From Sipunculus nudus (taxonomy: Eukaryota > Annelida > Sipuncula > Golfingiida > Sipunculidae), in assembly GCA_026874595.1 (NCBI GenBank), contig CM049311.1, forward strand, positions 35,629,176-35,693,175: a DNA stretch of 64,000 bases, read 5' to 3'. The number at the start of each line of letters is the position of its first letter. The first letter of the stretch is position 1. Below, piece by piece: positions 1 to 12,200 of the stretch. The notes below the pieces were generated by a model. The model was given only the letters and a program-made list of their open reading frames with translations, did no database searches and was not told the origin of the DNA. Both the position numbers and the translations under genes were made by a program.

Positions 1-1066
1 TAATTCAACCACATGCCTTAAGCGATATGTGACAACTAAAATAGCCTTCTTTATGTCGAAAAGGCCCCTTTTTCTAATGGTGGCATCAAGCAGGTGTTTA
101 AAATCGAAATAGTGAACATTTGAAACAATGCAAATATTGGTGCCCCTTTATAGCTAGCTATATATTTGTCAATATAAATATGGCTCTGATAAAGATTCCG
201 TTCTACAACACAATCAATCATGAAGTTTGTTATGAAGAATGGTGTGACCAGTGTCACCAGAGAACTGTGACTTAGTCATATTATTGCATTTTCAAGTAGG
301 GAATATAACCAAATGATTGTTTGATAATTGTTTTGAAAATTTTCTTGTACATTGATATGGAGTATCAGGTTTAGATATTTGCGTAAAAACTTTAGTTAGA
401 GAGCACACGTGTCTCCTTTGATGTTAGTTTCAGTGCAGTAACATTCCGAGGAATTCGTCTATATGTGGCGGTCTCTATAGTAACGATTGCTTTTTGTAGA
501 CATCAAAGGGCAAGCACCTGTTTAGTTTGGTTTTCTCAGGGTTTTGTGCCTGGAGGCGTTTCCATATAAAAATTCATGTTAATATTGGCAGTCGGCATAA
601 TAGGGGGTGGTGATTGCCCAGAAGACGGTCAGGACTTGTGACATCAGTAAGCATATTCAAGTCCTGATTAAGAAAATATTCGCTACAATTGCCTGATCAG
701 CGCGCCAGTTCGATGTAGCCTGACGATGTCTGCAGTCTAGAGACAGGTCTACGTTCATCAGAGTCTGGACAGCTAAGTGATGATATCTATCAGCGTAGAT
801 AGTCGGTGTCTGTAGGAGGCCATGTTGATTACTCTGTAACGGACTTCAGACAGAATATCCCAATTTGTCGACGGAATGTTCAACCTGGCGATTTATACCT
901 GTTGTGAGCGCTTCAAGGAATGGACCGAGGACATTGTTTAAAGAGAGATACTAAATATCGATATGTGGAAATATATTCTGGTCACCTATAGAGCTGGATG
1001 ATTCCAGGAGACATCAGCTGTGAAAGACATTGAGTCTGAGTCTAGATAGAATAGTCTATGCGCTAA
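1..1066. other. Flank with no recognised gene
   Basis: AT-rich sequence left of the glycosyltransferase gene. All frames are interrupted by stops and I recognise no conserved peptide, repeat end or RNA. It could hold the promoter and first exon of the gene to its right, since the first coding-looking block there has no start codon, but no TATA box or donor stands out. Confidence 0.4.
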
Positions 1067-1079
1067 TTAGTAAGTGCAG

Positions 1080-1377
1080 TGTTAACTGTACCTCGAGTGG
1101 CAAACAAGTATACTCCAGCGAGGAACGGTTTGTTTTCGGAACCCCGTGTATCTATAAGTGAAACGATTGCACTGGGTACACAGCAAGAGCAAACAGTGAT
1201 GCGTAGGCTCAACATTCCGATGTCAGGTGTGCGCGTTGCTCATGTGATCGGGAAGAGTATAAACAAGGGACTTCCCTGTGCAGCTTAATTAACGGACATG
1301 GTGATTATTTCTGTGTTTATTATCAGACGCCTGTGAACATAAGTGCATATATGTATGGAGCGCCTCTCAAGAAAAAT
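1080..1377 (+). CDS. GT61-like glycosyltransferase, first visible exon (broken)
   Basis: Coding-looking block that joins in phase 0 to the main exon at 2054. From about 1080 to 1285 the open frame reads through a plausible N-terminal region (VRVAHVIGKSINKGLPCA at its end). It then stops, and the coding sense continues at once in another frame (LINGHGDYFCVYYQTPVN, then YMYGAPLKKN) up to a GTAAGT donor at 1378. One missing base near 1285 explains the switch. There is no start codon: an ATG at 1058 is followed at once by a stop, so the block either begins after the weak acceptor ending at 1079 or uses an internal ATG near 1199. I infer that it belongs to the GT61 gene from the phase match and the conserved-looking peptide. 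The alternative is a very short intron across the switch. Confidence 0.5.
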
Positions 1378-1675
1378 GTAAGTGTATGTTTTCATTAATA
1401 TATTGATTTTTTTTTTGGTTAACTCATGACTTATTCATCTTTTGAAGTGTACGTTTGTATGAGTTTCAGCCAGTTGGTTTGACATTTAAAAGAACCTGGT
1501 CGTTCACATCTTTAGTGGTGAGACAACAAGCATATCAGCAATAATCCTTTTACTTTATCAAGTGTGTTCATGTTCTATTAATTATGGAAGGCATAATTTC
1601 GAGTCTGTGATATACAGAAATACTAAAAGAAATGCAAGATAAGATTTCATCATTGTAACATATAATATACTCTTC

Positions 1676-1976
1676 TAACGCAGTTCCATTTTTCCTCTGC
1701 TACCATGTGGAACTTTTGCCGTACACTACCACCAAGGGAGCCGTGCATATTGGCGCCAAGTATGTCTGTTTGGATGATCACCTGGCTAACATCCATGAAT
1801 GTCCTGCTCCTATTAGTCGAAATATTTGTACCTGTACTAGGCAAGCACTGAGCAAAAAGACCAATGACCGCTGGGTATTCCAGTGTGTAAGAAAAGGTCA
1901 AACGTTTGGCACAGAGCCAATGTACACAGCTTTTATGGGAACCGTTCCCCGTTGGAGAAGTGAGTATAATGAAATG
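1676..1976. mobile_element. Foldback MITE in the GT61 intron (copy 1 of 3)
   Basis: An open frame of 93 codons here looks at first like a GT61 exon, but the DNA matches two non-coding elements near 19.3 kb and 45.8 kb. Shared blocks are the left part (CACCAAGGGAGCC), a central CCGCTGGGTATTCC-like stretch, and the right end (TATGGGAACCGTTCCCC followed by AATGAAATGGA). The ends are imperfect inverted repeats of a CTGCTCCCACYGGGAAC type. It lies inside the intron between the 1377 donor and the 2053 acceptor. No transposase is seen; it is a non-autonomous DNA element of unknown superfamily. Confidence 0.6.
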
Positions 1977-2053
1977 GATTACGAATAATGTATTGAGACC
2001 GCGGCGTTTTGGTTGTAATATAATGCTAATGTCTTAAATTTTTTTTTTTACAG

Positions 2054-3619
2054 GTGTTTCTGACATCTCTCGCATGGATTCAGAATACTAAGCGAGATCC
2101 TTTGCCACCCGTTCCATTATTTTATCGCACTACTAATGTTACTGACTGTCTGCCCCTCTACAATGACGGCCCGGTGAATCTAGTGAGAGACGAAATATAT
2201 AGATGGGCTGAGAGTTTTCCGGCTGTGTGGGTAAACCACACCGGTCTTCTTGATGATCGTTTAGTGGCTCTTAATAACAAACTGTCAGAGATTCGTAGAA
2301 AAATGCTACAACGCTATCTAGGCACCGAATTGCGACTGCTGTATCCGCCGTTCAAAATCATTGATGGCATTAACGCAGACTATTTATCCGCAGTGGCACA
2401 TTCCTGTGACGTCATTCTTATTGCGCTTCCCTGGATCACTCCGTCAAACCGGACTAACTGGAATTCCCTGACTGACCGCCAGAACTTGTTAATTCAAGAA
2501 TACTATGAATGGACGGCAGAGTCGATTTTATGTAAGTGGATTAAATCTGGCATAACTCCTCAGTGCTGGCATATAGTGTATAATTACACGTGTACGTCAG
2601 ATAAGACGAAAGCTATCAGTCCTAAATCTTTAGCGCATCTTACTTTAAATGCAAGACCTGTCCAGGGTAAACTGGTTCCGTTTTATCCAAAGCGTTTTAT
2701 CGACGAACCACCGTATCACGTGACATACATCATCGTCGCACCTGATGCGGTGTTCACAGAATACGGAGATCTTGTTTTAAATGACGTCAAAATGGTACCG
2801 ATGACGTGTCATCGTGACGTTATCACCACATTTCCACTTAAGTCCCAGAAGAGCCTGCCTGTATATCAAGAAGTATTTTCCATCGTGCAGTTTCAGGGGA
2901 CAGAGTATTTTCATAAAATTATCGAGACACTTCCAAGAATAGCACCGTATATAAAGTTTCTTAAAGAACACCCAGACATAAAGGTGCATGTTAATGATAT
3001 GCAGAAATATGGAGTTTACCTTTTGGAGATATTAGGAATAAGCGAAAGTAGATTAATCAGGGGAAGTGTCCGCGCCAAGGTTGCTTACTTTCCGGAAATG
3101 ACGTATTGTGGTTTTAACCACGTGGTCAACAGTCAACTGTTGTAACGGAGTTACAGGGAAATTATCCACGCAGATTTGAATGAAGACGAGAAAAGAACAA
3201 ATATTGTATTGATCCGACGGACGAAAAGTCGTAAATTTGTCCACCAAGACGAAATAGAAACGATGATGAAAACCCTTGGGGAAGAACACAAACTTAAACT
3301 CAAAATATTCAAGGACGATCCGGTGCCTAGTCTAAAAGAGACCATGCTGATGTTCAACCGGGCTGCTCTCGTGGTGGCGCCACATGGCGGCGGGTTGTCT
3401 AATATAATTTATTGTGAACCCGGAACTTACGTCATAGAAGTTGTATGTAATACGCCTCACGTGGACATGCGTTACGAGCGGCTGGCTGAGACTCTTGGTC
3501 ATCACTGGCACGGCATACCGGCACATGAAGATTGTGAGGAGGTAGTAGACATTGATGTGGCTGTGATAGAGAGAGCTGTACGCGCGTTCTTACCCTATAT
3601 TGCCAACCTAGCTAACTAA
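2054..3619 (+). pseudogene. GT61-family glycosyltransferase (EOGT/POMGNT2-like), main exon with in-frame stop
   Basis: The exon follows a long T-run and a CAG acceptor at 2053 and starts in phase 0 (VFLTSLAWIQNTKRD). GT61 enzymes are secretory-pathway type II or ER proteins that transfer sugars, for example O-GlcNAc in EOGT and POMGNT2. Support for the family is the C-terminal block VVAPHGGGLSNIIYCEPGTY at about 3373-3432, the HGAGLSN-like signature near the donor-binding site, followed by VIEVVCNTPHVDMRYERLA and the end GHHWHGIPAH. Upstream, VFSIVQFQGTEYFHKIIETL (about 2869-2928) is the usual mid-domain segment. The reading frame holds from 2054 to 3619 except for one TAA at 3143-3145; the protein sense resumes immediately (RSYREIIHADLNED). 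With the frameshift in the preceding exon this suggests a recent pseudogene, though two sequencing errors or a null allele would look the same. The gene is convergent with the protease gene to its right. Confidence 0.8.
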
Positions 3620-3640
3620 AATTTATACCTACCTGTATTT

Positions 3641-3646
3641 AATAAA
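3641..3646 (+). terminator. Polyadenylation signal of the GT61 gene
   Basis: AATAAA lies 22 bases after the stop codon ending at 3619, followed by a T-rich stretch, as expected for a short animal 3' UTR. Confidence 0.6.
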
Positions 3647-3659
3647 GGAGTATTCTTTT

Positions 3660-5200
3660 TTCTTTAAAGTAAACTTGATATATAATATTAATCATCCCAC
3701 ATTATGTCTAGAAAACAGTCCGATCACGGATCTATATATATTATGTAAGTTTATTAATATAATGAGACTAGGGTCAAGAACCACTCCCGTTTACCCCATT
3801 CCACGATATCAAACGTATTTATGTCTTTACTTATCTATTTTATGCATTAAAGTGTAGAATCACAGCTTCCTCGTGGTAACTGTTATTTTGACGCATTTGA
3901 GACAATTCAGCAAACATATTTTATCATAAAGAACGTGAGCTGTAAAATGGTGCTACATATCTCTGAATATGCTATTATGGCATTGTCAAACTGATTTAAG
4001 AAAGAACACCAGCGTAAAAAAAGGGTTTCCCGCGCAAAAGATAATCTTCACCTTTCAATCAGTAGTAGGTGATCCTCGGTGTTATGACCCAGCAATGGCG
4101 ATGATTACACCAAGGACCCGCAGGTGCGATAGACACCAGGCCTGGGTGACACCAGGAGACAAAATAAAAAAAATTATACGAAGCGAGTTCTACCGCCCTG
4201 TCAAGTAGTCCCAAACCGAAATGGAATCTCTGCAGAAGTACATACATAGGTTAAGAATTAGACAAATCAGCATTTACAAAATGAAGACGGTTACCTCCAC
4301 CCCCTCCCCCCCCCCCCCAAAAAAAAAAAAAAAAACAAGGACACTCCTCCATCCAGTCCATCCGTTTTTTTTATAACAGACAAGTCAACCAGACCGTTAA
4401 GTAAATGCCATTTTACTATAAACAAGTACAAAAATTACGCATTTTCCTCTTTTTGCATGCACTTGGTGCAAGTTTTGTGTATCAAGTTTGTTCAGTAAAA
4501 TAAGAAGTAGAAAATCGTGATAAAACGAGTAGAGAGAGGTAGTCCATAGATGTGGGACAGCCGCAACTATTTGTCTCAACTGTCGAACTTCTAAATCAAA
4601 ATTTGTTACATTTCGAGGAGACACCTTCTGTTCACATTTAACATGCGTATGCTTAAAAATATTACTTATTCCGTGAAGTCCTTACCGCAAAAACACCCAT
4701 GTTATGTAATTTGCCTTGAATCAATTCTTATCCAACACACTTGAACGGACTACATTGTCCCCCTCATTACATTTATACCTACGCCGCTGGTGTATTTAGA
4801 AGCCCCGATGCATTGTGGGGGTCAGATTTTGACTCCAAAAATCACTAAACAGCTACGTAATAGTTATAGACAACATAAACAACATAATCAACCTCCAGCG
4901 CAGGATTAAGGGCTATAATGCATATGAATAACCCCTGCTGTCAGTGACGGATTTAAGCATGGTTGGTCTGACATTTGACCTAGTCACTGACGCACTTGCA
5001 TTGTAAGTAAATGTAAAAAAATGCAACTCCCGATCTCTTGGCACTCATTTCTCATGTCAGCGAGCAAAATGGTTAATCCACCAATTAATTCAGGTAATCC
5101 TTTTGCATTATGTTGAAATGAACACAACAAGTGTCGCTGCACTACCACCTTGCATTTAAATCGTCAACAATTCAGTGAACGGTTTATCACGTAAACAATC
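3660..5200. other. Intergenic spacer with a decayed repeat
   Basis: No gene is supported. A C-run then A-run lies near 4302-4336. About 4890-5060 contains sequence (ATGCATATGAATAACC, then CAGTGACGGATTTAA) that recurs in inverse orientation near 24.44-24.56 kb and 25.0-25.08 kb, so it is a dispersed repeat. The rest is unremarkable AT-rich DNA between two convergent genes. Confidence 0.45.
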
Positions 5201-5214
5201 CAGGGAAGCATGTG

Positions 5215-5640
5215 CATAAGTTTCGGTTAAACGGTTATGGTTTGTGCCCTTTTAACAGCCTGACTGCTTCATTTGAAGGTCTAAAAATATAGAGAAATAA
5301 ATGCGTAACAATTTTTAAAAATATATATGGCGCCACCATTCTTCAGGAACTATTGAAACATTCCATGATCAATATGCATAGAAAATTATGGCCATCCATG
5401 TATTGGTTATTCAGGTATAGGAGCTTTGCACTTTTAATTATTCTATGGGTACTTACGAGGTTTCCCAAGAAATTTTTTATGACCCTCCATGGTTTTTCTA
5501 CTGGAAGTTTCTATGTCCAGAAATTACAATTTGTGCCCTGTTAACGGACAACCGGGAAGACGCGGACAAAGAGTGATCGCTACAGCTCAGATAAGTCAGG
5601 TGAGCTATTATCTGACAGCTAGCTCTGAGCTCCGCCAGCA
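5215..5640 (+). repeat. Fragment of dispersed repeat family R1
   Basis: Carries the family's characteristic order of blocks: TTATGGTTTGTGCCCTTTTA, a GGTCT...ATAGAGAAA block, GGCGCCACC, CATTCCATGATCAATATGCA, and the end GACAAAGAGTGATCGCTACA with GCTCAGAT. The same order is repeated several times at 33.05-34.83 kb and seen at 7.25-8.45, 50.49-51.76 (inverse) and 59.78-61.35 kb. This copy has only the terminal module. Small open frames inside it are shadows. Confidence 0.75.
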
Positions 5641-6236
5641 GGAAATATTTATCCAGATCGCGTTAAAAACGGGTCTCCTTTTTGGTTACGATTTGCACGG
5701 TTTTGGTCTTGAAGTACCGGGAATGATGCCAAGCGTGTCCTAAAAGGATCATTTCCCTATCTCCGACAAATTTAAAATTATATACATTGTATTATAATTA
5801 TATAAGGAAATTTTGAAACAGCATATATGTAATTAATCCTTAAAGGTCATCACAAATGAGACCAAATGAAATCCAAGGGACCAGGGACCACTACCAGTTA
5901 TTATCGAGTTTGTGACGTCACCGTTAAATCATCAAACAATGTAAGGTCAGAAATTGAAAGAAGACAGGAAGAAGAAACTCACTCAACTTGAACTGAATTC
6001 AAGAACCAAATATATGATGTATATAGTCTGTCTCGATGTGAATAATCGATAAAATTCCCTTATTTGCTCATGCGCAAAGCAGTGGTGTTTTAAGTCTTTG
6101 ACTAGAATAATTTAAAGCTTTGAAGATATTCACATATGAGCAGTCGCTCTTGCACGCGCGCACATACACACAAATAGTGATAAAACAGACGTGACACCTA
6201 TTTAGGTTGATCTGGAAAACCAGGTACCGTAAGGAC

Positions 6237-6242
6237 TTTATT
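6237..6242 (-). terminator. Polyadenylation signal of the intact protease gene
   Basis: AATAAA on the minus strand begins 11 bases after the TGA stop at 6253-6255. The second copy has AATAAA at the matching place (35574-35579). Confidence 0.7.
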
Positions 6243-6252
6243 CATATTTAGT

Positions 6253-9200
6253 TCAGAGACAGCTGCATGTTTTCTTTATCCATCCCAGGAACGGCCCGAC
6301 TCGAGCATAAGACGCTGGCAGCTCAATAGCTCCGCAGTAAGCCGTAGTCCACGAGGCGGCGCCAGTAGTCACCCACTTATCATCGCCCTGACGACACAGC
6401 AGCGGACTACCGGAGTCCCCCTATAAAAATTACGAGTAAATTAAAAACAAATAAAATCATTGCAACTTTTATATATTTTCGAATGAGGCGCGATCCTCTT
6501 GTTAGGGATTCGAACGTAAACCTGAGTTTACAGGGTCCTGATTCTCGTCACAGAGCTGTGTGACGACTAAGACTTCAGCTTGCTCTATATGGCTCCAGCC
6601 ACAAAATTGAAAATTCGAACAAAAGCAGAAAGTGAGAAAACTTTTTTTTTTTACAATAAGAAATTTAAGACTTTGTGATGTATACAAATCAGGGAAGTTA
6701 GCCAGCTTGGGGCCGAGGGTTCCTACAATCAAAGCTTTATTAAGCCTTTTAAAAAAAATCAAATTTTTGCTTCACCTAAAAGTAAAATCCAGAGCTATAT
6801 GTTGGCGTTTTGATTTACCTATATTTACATTAAGGAGGGTATGAGCATTGGGTTTCCATCTCCCATATATTGTTTAATATAATTTCAAGAAGGTAGCTTT
6901 TTAGGACTTCAAATAAAATACAAGAATTATCGGTTCTTGAAAAATACTCATCTATACCAGGCTCATTTTATCATAGAAATTAACCAAAAAAAATCCTCCT
7001 GTGTTCCGGCAAGGAGTTTATAAACTCCTTGGTCCTAGTAATCATACATCTAAAATGAAAATAAACCTGTTCAATCACACAATTTATACAGATCCAGTGC
7101 ATCACACAAGCAAAAATATCTTATTCTGGCCTATTCAGGAGTTGGCGTAGATAATAGGGGCGGGGTTGTCCGCGACAGTGTCTATGGGGGAGGGGTTCTT
7201 GCATAATATACTCTTCAATCCCCACCCTTCCATATGCCCCTGGGAATTAAAAACTGTTATACAACAAGTGACCCATGGGTCATGACGCTCAGCTGACTAG
7301 GAAGACATTCACAAAAGGAATGTTATTATCTGAATGCCAAATTTTGTGGGTGGTATACCCTTCAACAGCAGCAAATAAAGTTCTTCAAAATCAACAAGAA
7401 AAACAAGTTTCATGATAATATGTCCAGCCATTTACATGAAATCTAGCCTTTTGTATGCAGTTAGCTTGCACAATTTTGAAGGGCATCGCTGGGTGTCAAG
7501 ACAGAAAATTCCAGATCCAACAGTAAAGTTTTGTATCCTGTCTGACTGTCTGGGAGCTTAAAATATTTTTGGCCAGTAATATAGGTCACCATGACCTAAT
7601 TTCAGGTTTCCACGGAGATTACCCAAGACTTCTCTGTATTTTACATTGGAACTTTCTATGGCAAGCAAATATAATTTTTGCCCATCTGGTTTTTAGGGTG
7701 CTAAAAGTCAAGCTCTTAGCCTATAGTGTATAGAATATAGGTGTCTATGACCTAATTTCAGGTTTCCTCGCAGATTTACCCAGGACCTGCGAGAATGGCA
7801 TGTCAGAAAATTCTAGGCCTAAGCGGATACAATTTCTGTCCCGTTTAACTGACTGGGTGCTCAAAATCATCATCAAAATATCAGCTTGTAGTTCACAAAA
7901 TAAACGTCCCAATTTCCATTTAACAAGGAGATTTGCCTAGGACCTTCCAGGATATACAGTAAGATGTTTCTAGGTCTAATGGTTAGGGTTTGTGACCTGT
8001 TAACGGATGGACTGCTTCATCTGAAGGTCTCAGAAATAGAGAAAAAAAGCATAGATTAGGGAATATGTAGGTGGCGCCAACAGTCTTTTGGAAATGATGA
8101 ACATCCATGATCAATATGCAATGGAAAGAATCATGGCGATCTAAACATCAGTTATTCAGATACTAGTGTTTTTGTCAACTTTTTAATTATTCTGGGGGGG
8201 GGGGGGGGGGGGTAATTTTGAGCCCCATAGCTTGGAGGATATGGGTAACAGAGACCTAATTTAAGGTATTCTAGGAGATTTTCCTTGGACTATTGGATTT
8301 CAGTTAGAAGTTTCTAGGTCCAGTGCTTACGATTTGTGCTCTGTTAACGGACGGACAGACGGACAGCTAGACTGACGACGGACAAAGGGTGATTGCTATA
8401 GCTCAGATGATTTGCTGAGCTATAGCTCAGTTGACCAGCTGAATTAAAACGCAATATCTAGAGATATCATCCGACACAATTTAGCCAGCAAGGATGACTT
8501 AAGCCGGCGGCTCACTTACCGATTTTATCGGCCGATTCATAGGATCGGCCGACTATGTACCGACGGGGGTGCATTGTCGTGAAGTGTGACACCCCAAGCG
8601 AAGCGATTTCGTCGGCGTCGGCGTGAAAAATCGCCGTCGCCAAGAGTCTGGCACTGTCAAAGAAAATCGACCGATTTTATCGGGCGATTAGCGAAATCGT
8701 GTAGTGAGCCAATGTTTGCGACAAAGTCGGCCGATTTTGTTTATTTGTGTATGAATTCACTTCTGGAAGTTGTCATTATAAGTCATTATTAGTGTATATT
8801 GTATAATGACATATTTCTGTATTTTACAAAGAATTACAGACCGATTTTGGTTAAGATTAAAATTTGATGTATTCCTAAAAGACGACGTGCAATTTATTCA
8901 TCATTGTAAAGGAATATCCATTCATATAATTACAATGTGCCAACATTTTTGTGAACATAGGCTGAACGTTAGAGGAAATGAAAGAAGACATGAATGAATA
9001 GCTGAAAACTTTTGACTGATGCAATATCCAGTCCAGCGCACGTAGCAATACCTGATGTTTACAGGTAACCGCATAGGCAAAAGCGTTCACGTGAACGGGT
9101 CTCTGGTACACCTTTTTTCACGGAGTCAGCGGCATTTTTTGCGATGCTGTACTTATTAATATATTTAATAAGACAGATAACAGAGAGTCGCCAGATATAT

Positions 9201-12200
9201 AACTGATCATCACACGTCTACAGGAATTAATAATAAAATCACGCAAAATATCTGCTGCTGTTGGCGTTTGTTTTGTGTAGCAGTCAAATGAAAAAGGATG
9301 ATAAAGTGTTGGCTGGTTTACACAGGATAAAAAAAATATATACAGCATCATGGAATTTCTAGAAACAGGAAACCCTAAAATCACACAATCATGCAAGCAG
9401 AATGTCATTTTCTAAATTACAGTTCGTTTTAGGTGGAATAGCCCTTCTGAATGTAGAATCCTGATGCTGGATGTTTTGTTTTACCAAATCCTGCAAATCA
9501 GCCGCCGCAATCGTTTTAAGGGTTTTTTTCTTTCGGATAATTTCCGGACCCGGGGACCTTTCTTTAGGTTTTATTATTAGTACTCCTGGGTTTGACCCCT
9601 CTTTTCCTAAACCCTGGACCCGCCCCTGAGATATGCGGAGAAAACCTTTAAATTGATGCAGGACGGTTAAACCTCCTGTCTCTGTTCCCCATACAAGTGT
9701 ATATTGTTTAAATGCCCCTAGTTCCTCTCTTCTCTCAAGCCAAGGTTTCACCCACTAGTCACTCTTTCGACACATCATATTTCTTTGGATAACCCACAAA
9801 GCGAACAAATATTTCCTTTTGGTTATTCTTCTAGAAAGCTCAGTATATCAGATCGCCATAATGAGACTCATTAGGCGATAATCGAGAGATGGGAACACGC
9901 GCGTCGGTAAATGTGACACTGAAAATCGGCCGACAAAGCCGAGCCTATATTCAGCCGATTTTGAGAAAATCTGCCCAAAATATCGCCCGACAATGTCGCT
10001 TGATAAAATCGGTAGTGAGCACCCGGCTTAAAATGTTAAATATATCTGGGAGTACATTTTAGAAACCACCCAAGATATGCACTTGGGAGGGATTCTAAGC
10101 TCCGTACGATCGGTGTCTATTAAAGGAATAAAACAAATAAATATCTAATGTATATATCTCATTTTATTAAGATAAAGTTCTATTATGATAAGCAATTGCA
10201 TAAACTTCAAGTTTAGTTATGTATATATCCCTTATAAAATGGGAACAGTACACAAAACCAAGTCGCTGCAGGATATTAGTCCTTACTGCTTAAATCATTG
10301 CGGTTTTAAGCCACACGGCCCGTGTTTTCTTGGACCAAATACTTAATAGCTAGAGTAAAATGCACTTCCTGTCTAGGAATTACCCTTAGATCATTAATAG
10401 ATACACAGAGTAAGTCAAAATCGAGTATATTATTTAAAAAGGTAGGTGGATAGGCCTCTTTAAAGGCATCAGATGTTTCTTCGGTGCAGGCGGCTGCACA
10501 CAGTAAAGCGGCCACTGCGATAATGGAAAGATGTGTGAAAATGAAGGTTAAACGTATGTACTGACCCGACACATCCTGCCCGTCTCTTGCGTGACGCACA
10601 TGGTGTGGTGTTTCCTGACTAGAAGTTTGTGGATTTTTGAGGGCCACGCTTCAGCACACTGGGCTGAAGTTATGATTTCTACTGGAAGCTCTTGCAATTG
10701 ACCTCCGGCGCTGGAGACTAGAGAGGAATAAAACAAATTAAATGGGCACCTGAAGGTTCACGCTCAATAGCAGGAACATTCCTGTGATGCTAAATTAACG
10801 TTATGAGAAGGTTATGGAAGTTTTTTTCAGTTTTTCAGTTTTATTTTAATTCTTATCTATTCTGTTTCCCAATAGTTTTATGGTTTTATTCCTGAATTAA
10901 CACAGGTGAGTAGGTGATAGGTGAAGCAGCACTTTTCAGGTAGGATAGTTTTCAAATGAGCTATTTGACGTAGAAATTCGAAACTTTTACAGACATATGT
11001 CATTCACAATGTAGGAGTGCGGTTTAAAGATTAAAAGCGATATCTTAAATAGTTTCTGAATGATATGCAAATTAAGAAAATGTAACGTCATCTTTTTCAA
11101 CGCATCTATCAAAACCCAAGAAGAGACAATCAAATTTCAATTCTGTTTTACTGTAGTTTAACAGTCCAAAAAAAGTCCAAAGTTCATTTGTTTCTCGCCT
11201 CTGACTTACATTTCGGTGGAATGCCCGTTAGCAAATCACGAAGTATTATCGTAATAAAGCTATTTCTAAGCATCAAGAGAGTTCGTGCAGTGTTCCATAT
11301 GGAAATTGTTTGGTGGATTTCATTATTATATAAATAAAATTTCGACGAGTTAAATTTTAATTTTTTTTAACCTTTGCTGAACGATCGATTTTCACTTAAA
11401 TAGGTAAATGGTTTGTTTCTTGCATAAAGAATGTAGTACCGGAAAGTTTTTTTTTAACGTACCGAATAAATTTTCATTAAGATTGGTCAGTTCGGGTTAT
11501 TATTTAGACTAAAGTGGCGATAATTCGCCAAGTTGTGTGCATTGTAATAACGCAACAGTTTCACTGAAGATTTCATTCCTTGACACTTTACACACTATAT
11601 CTTTTGAAAAAACTAAGAATGCATGTGCTCCCCATTATATTTTTTATTCATAAGATTTCATTGTGACTGAAGTTAATTCATCAAACTAATAAATTTCACT
11701 TCATTTATTCCAGGATATTTGTTTAAGATATAGAATACCTCTAAACTACCTTTTAATAAATATTTCATTTTTTACGGTGTCAACTATCAAAATGATAATC
11801 TAACGGGTCATTTACATATTAAATGAACATGGAGATTTTTTTATTATTAATTTTATTCAGGCTTCTCATCAATTAAGGCAAAAAGAACAACATCTAAGAG
11901 CGTATGTTCAATTCCTGATGTTAAAAATTAATGTTTTCACTATTAATTGCCCAGACGTGTCTGTTTTACGTTGATATATGTAAAATCAATAAAAATAATT
12001 GATAAAATAGATATTTAAAACATATTCTCGAGAAACTTTGTGAACAGTTCAAACAATAGATTAGCATAAGATAAAAAAATAGACCAATAGACGGCATTTC
12101 TTATCATAGATTTTGAAAAGGCTATTGATTCAAAGGAATGCAATTATATGATGTAAGCTTCCAAATTATGTTCACAAAACCATGCGCAAATTTGAACTAA

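Noticed and set aside
1707-1988. 93-codon frame taken at first as an upstream exon of the GT61 gene
   Set aside because: Its DNA is one of three copies of a foldback MITE, including the inverted ends.
10306-10647. 113-codon minus-strand frame
   Set aside because: It is a shadow frame over exon 11 of protease A; the phase-matched exon uses another frame.
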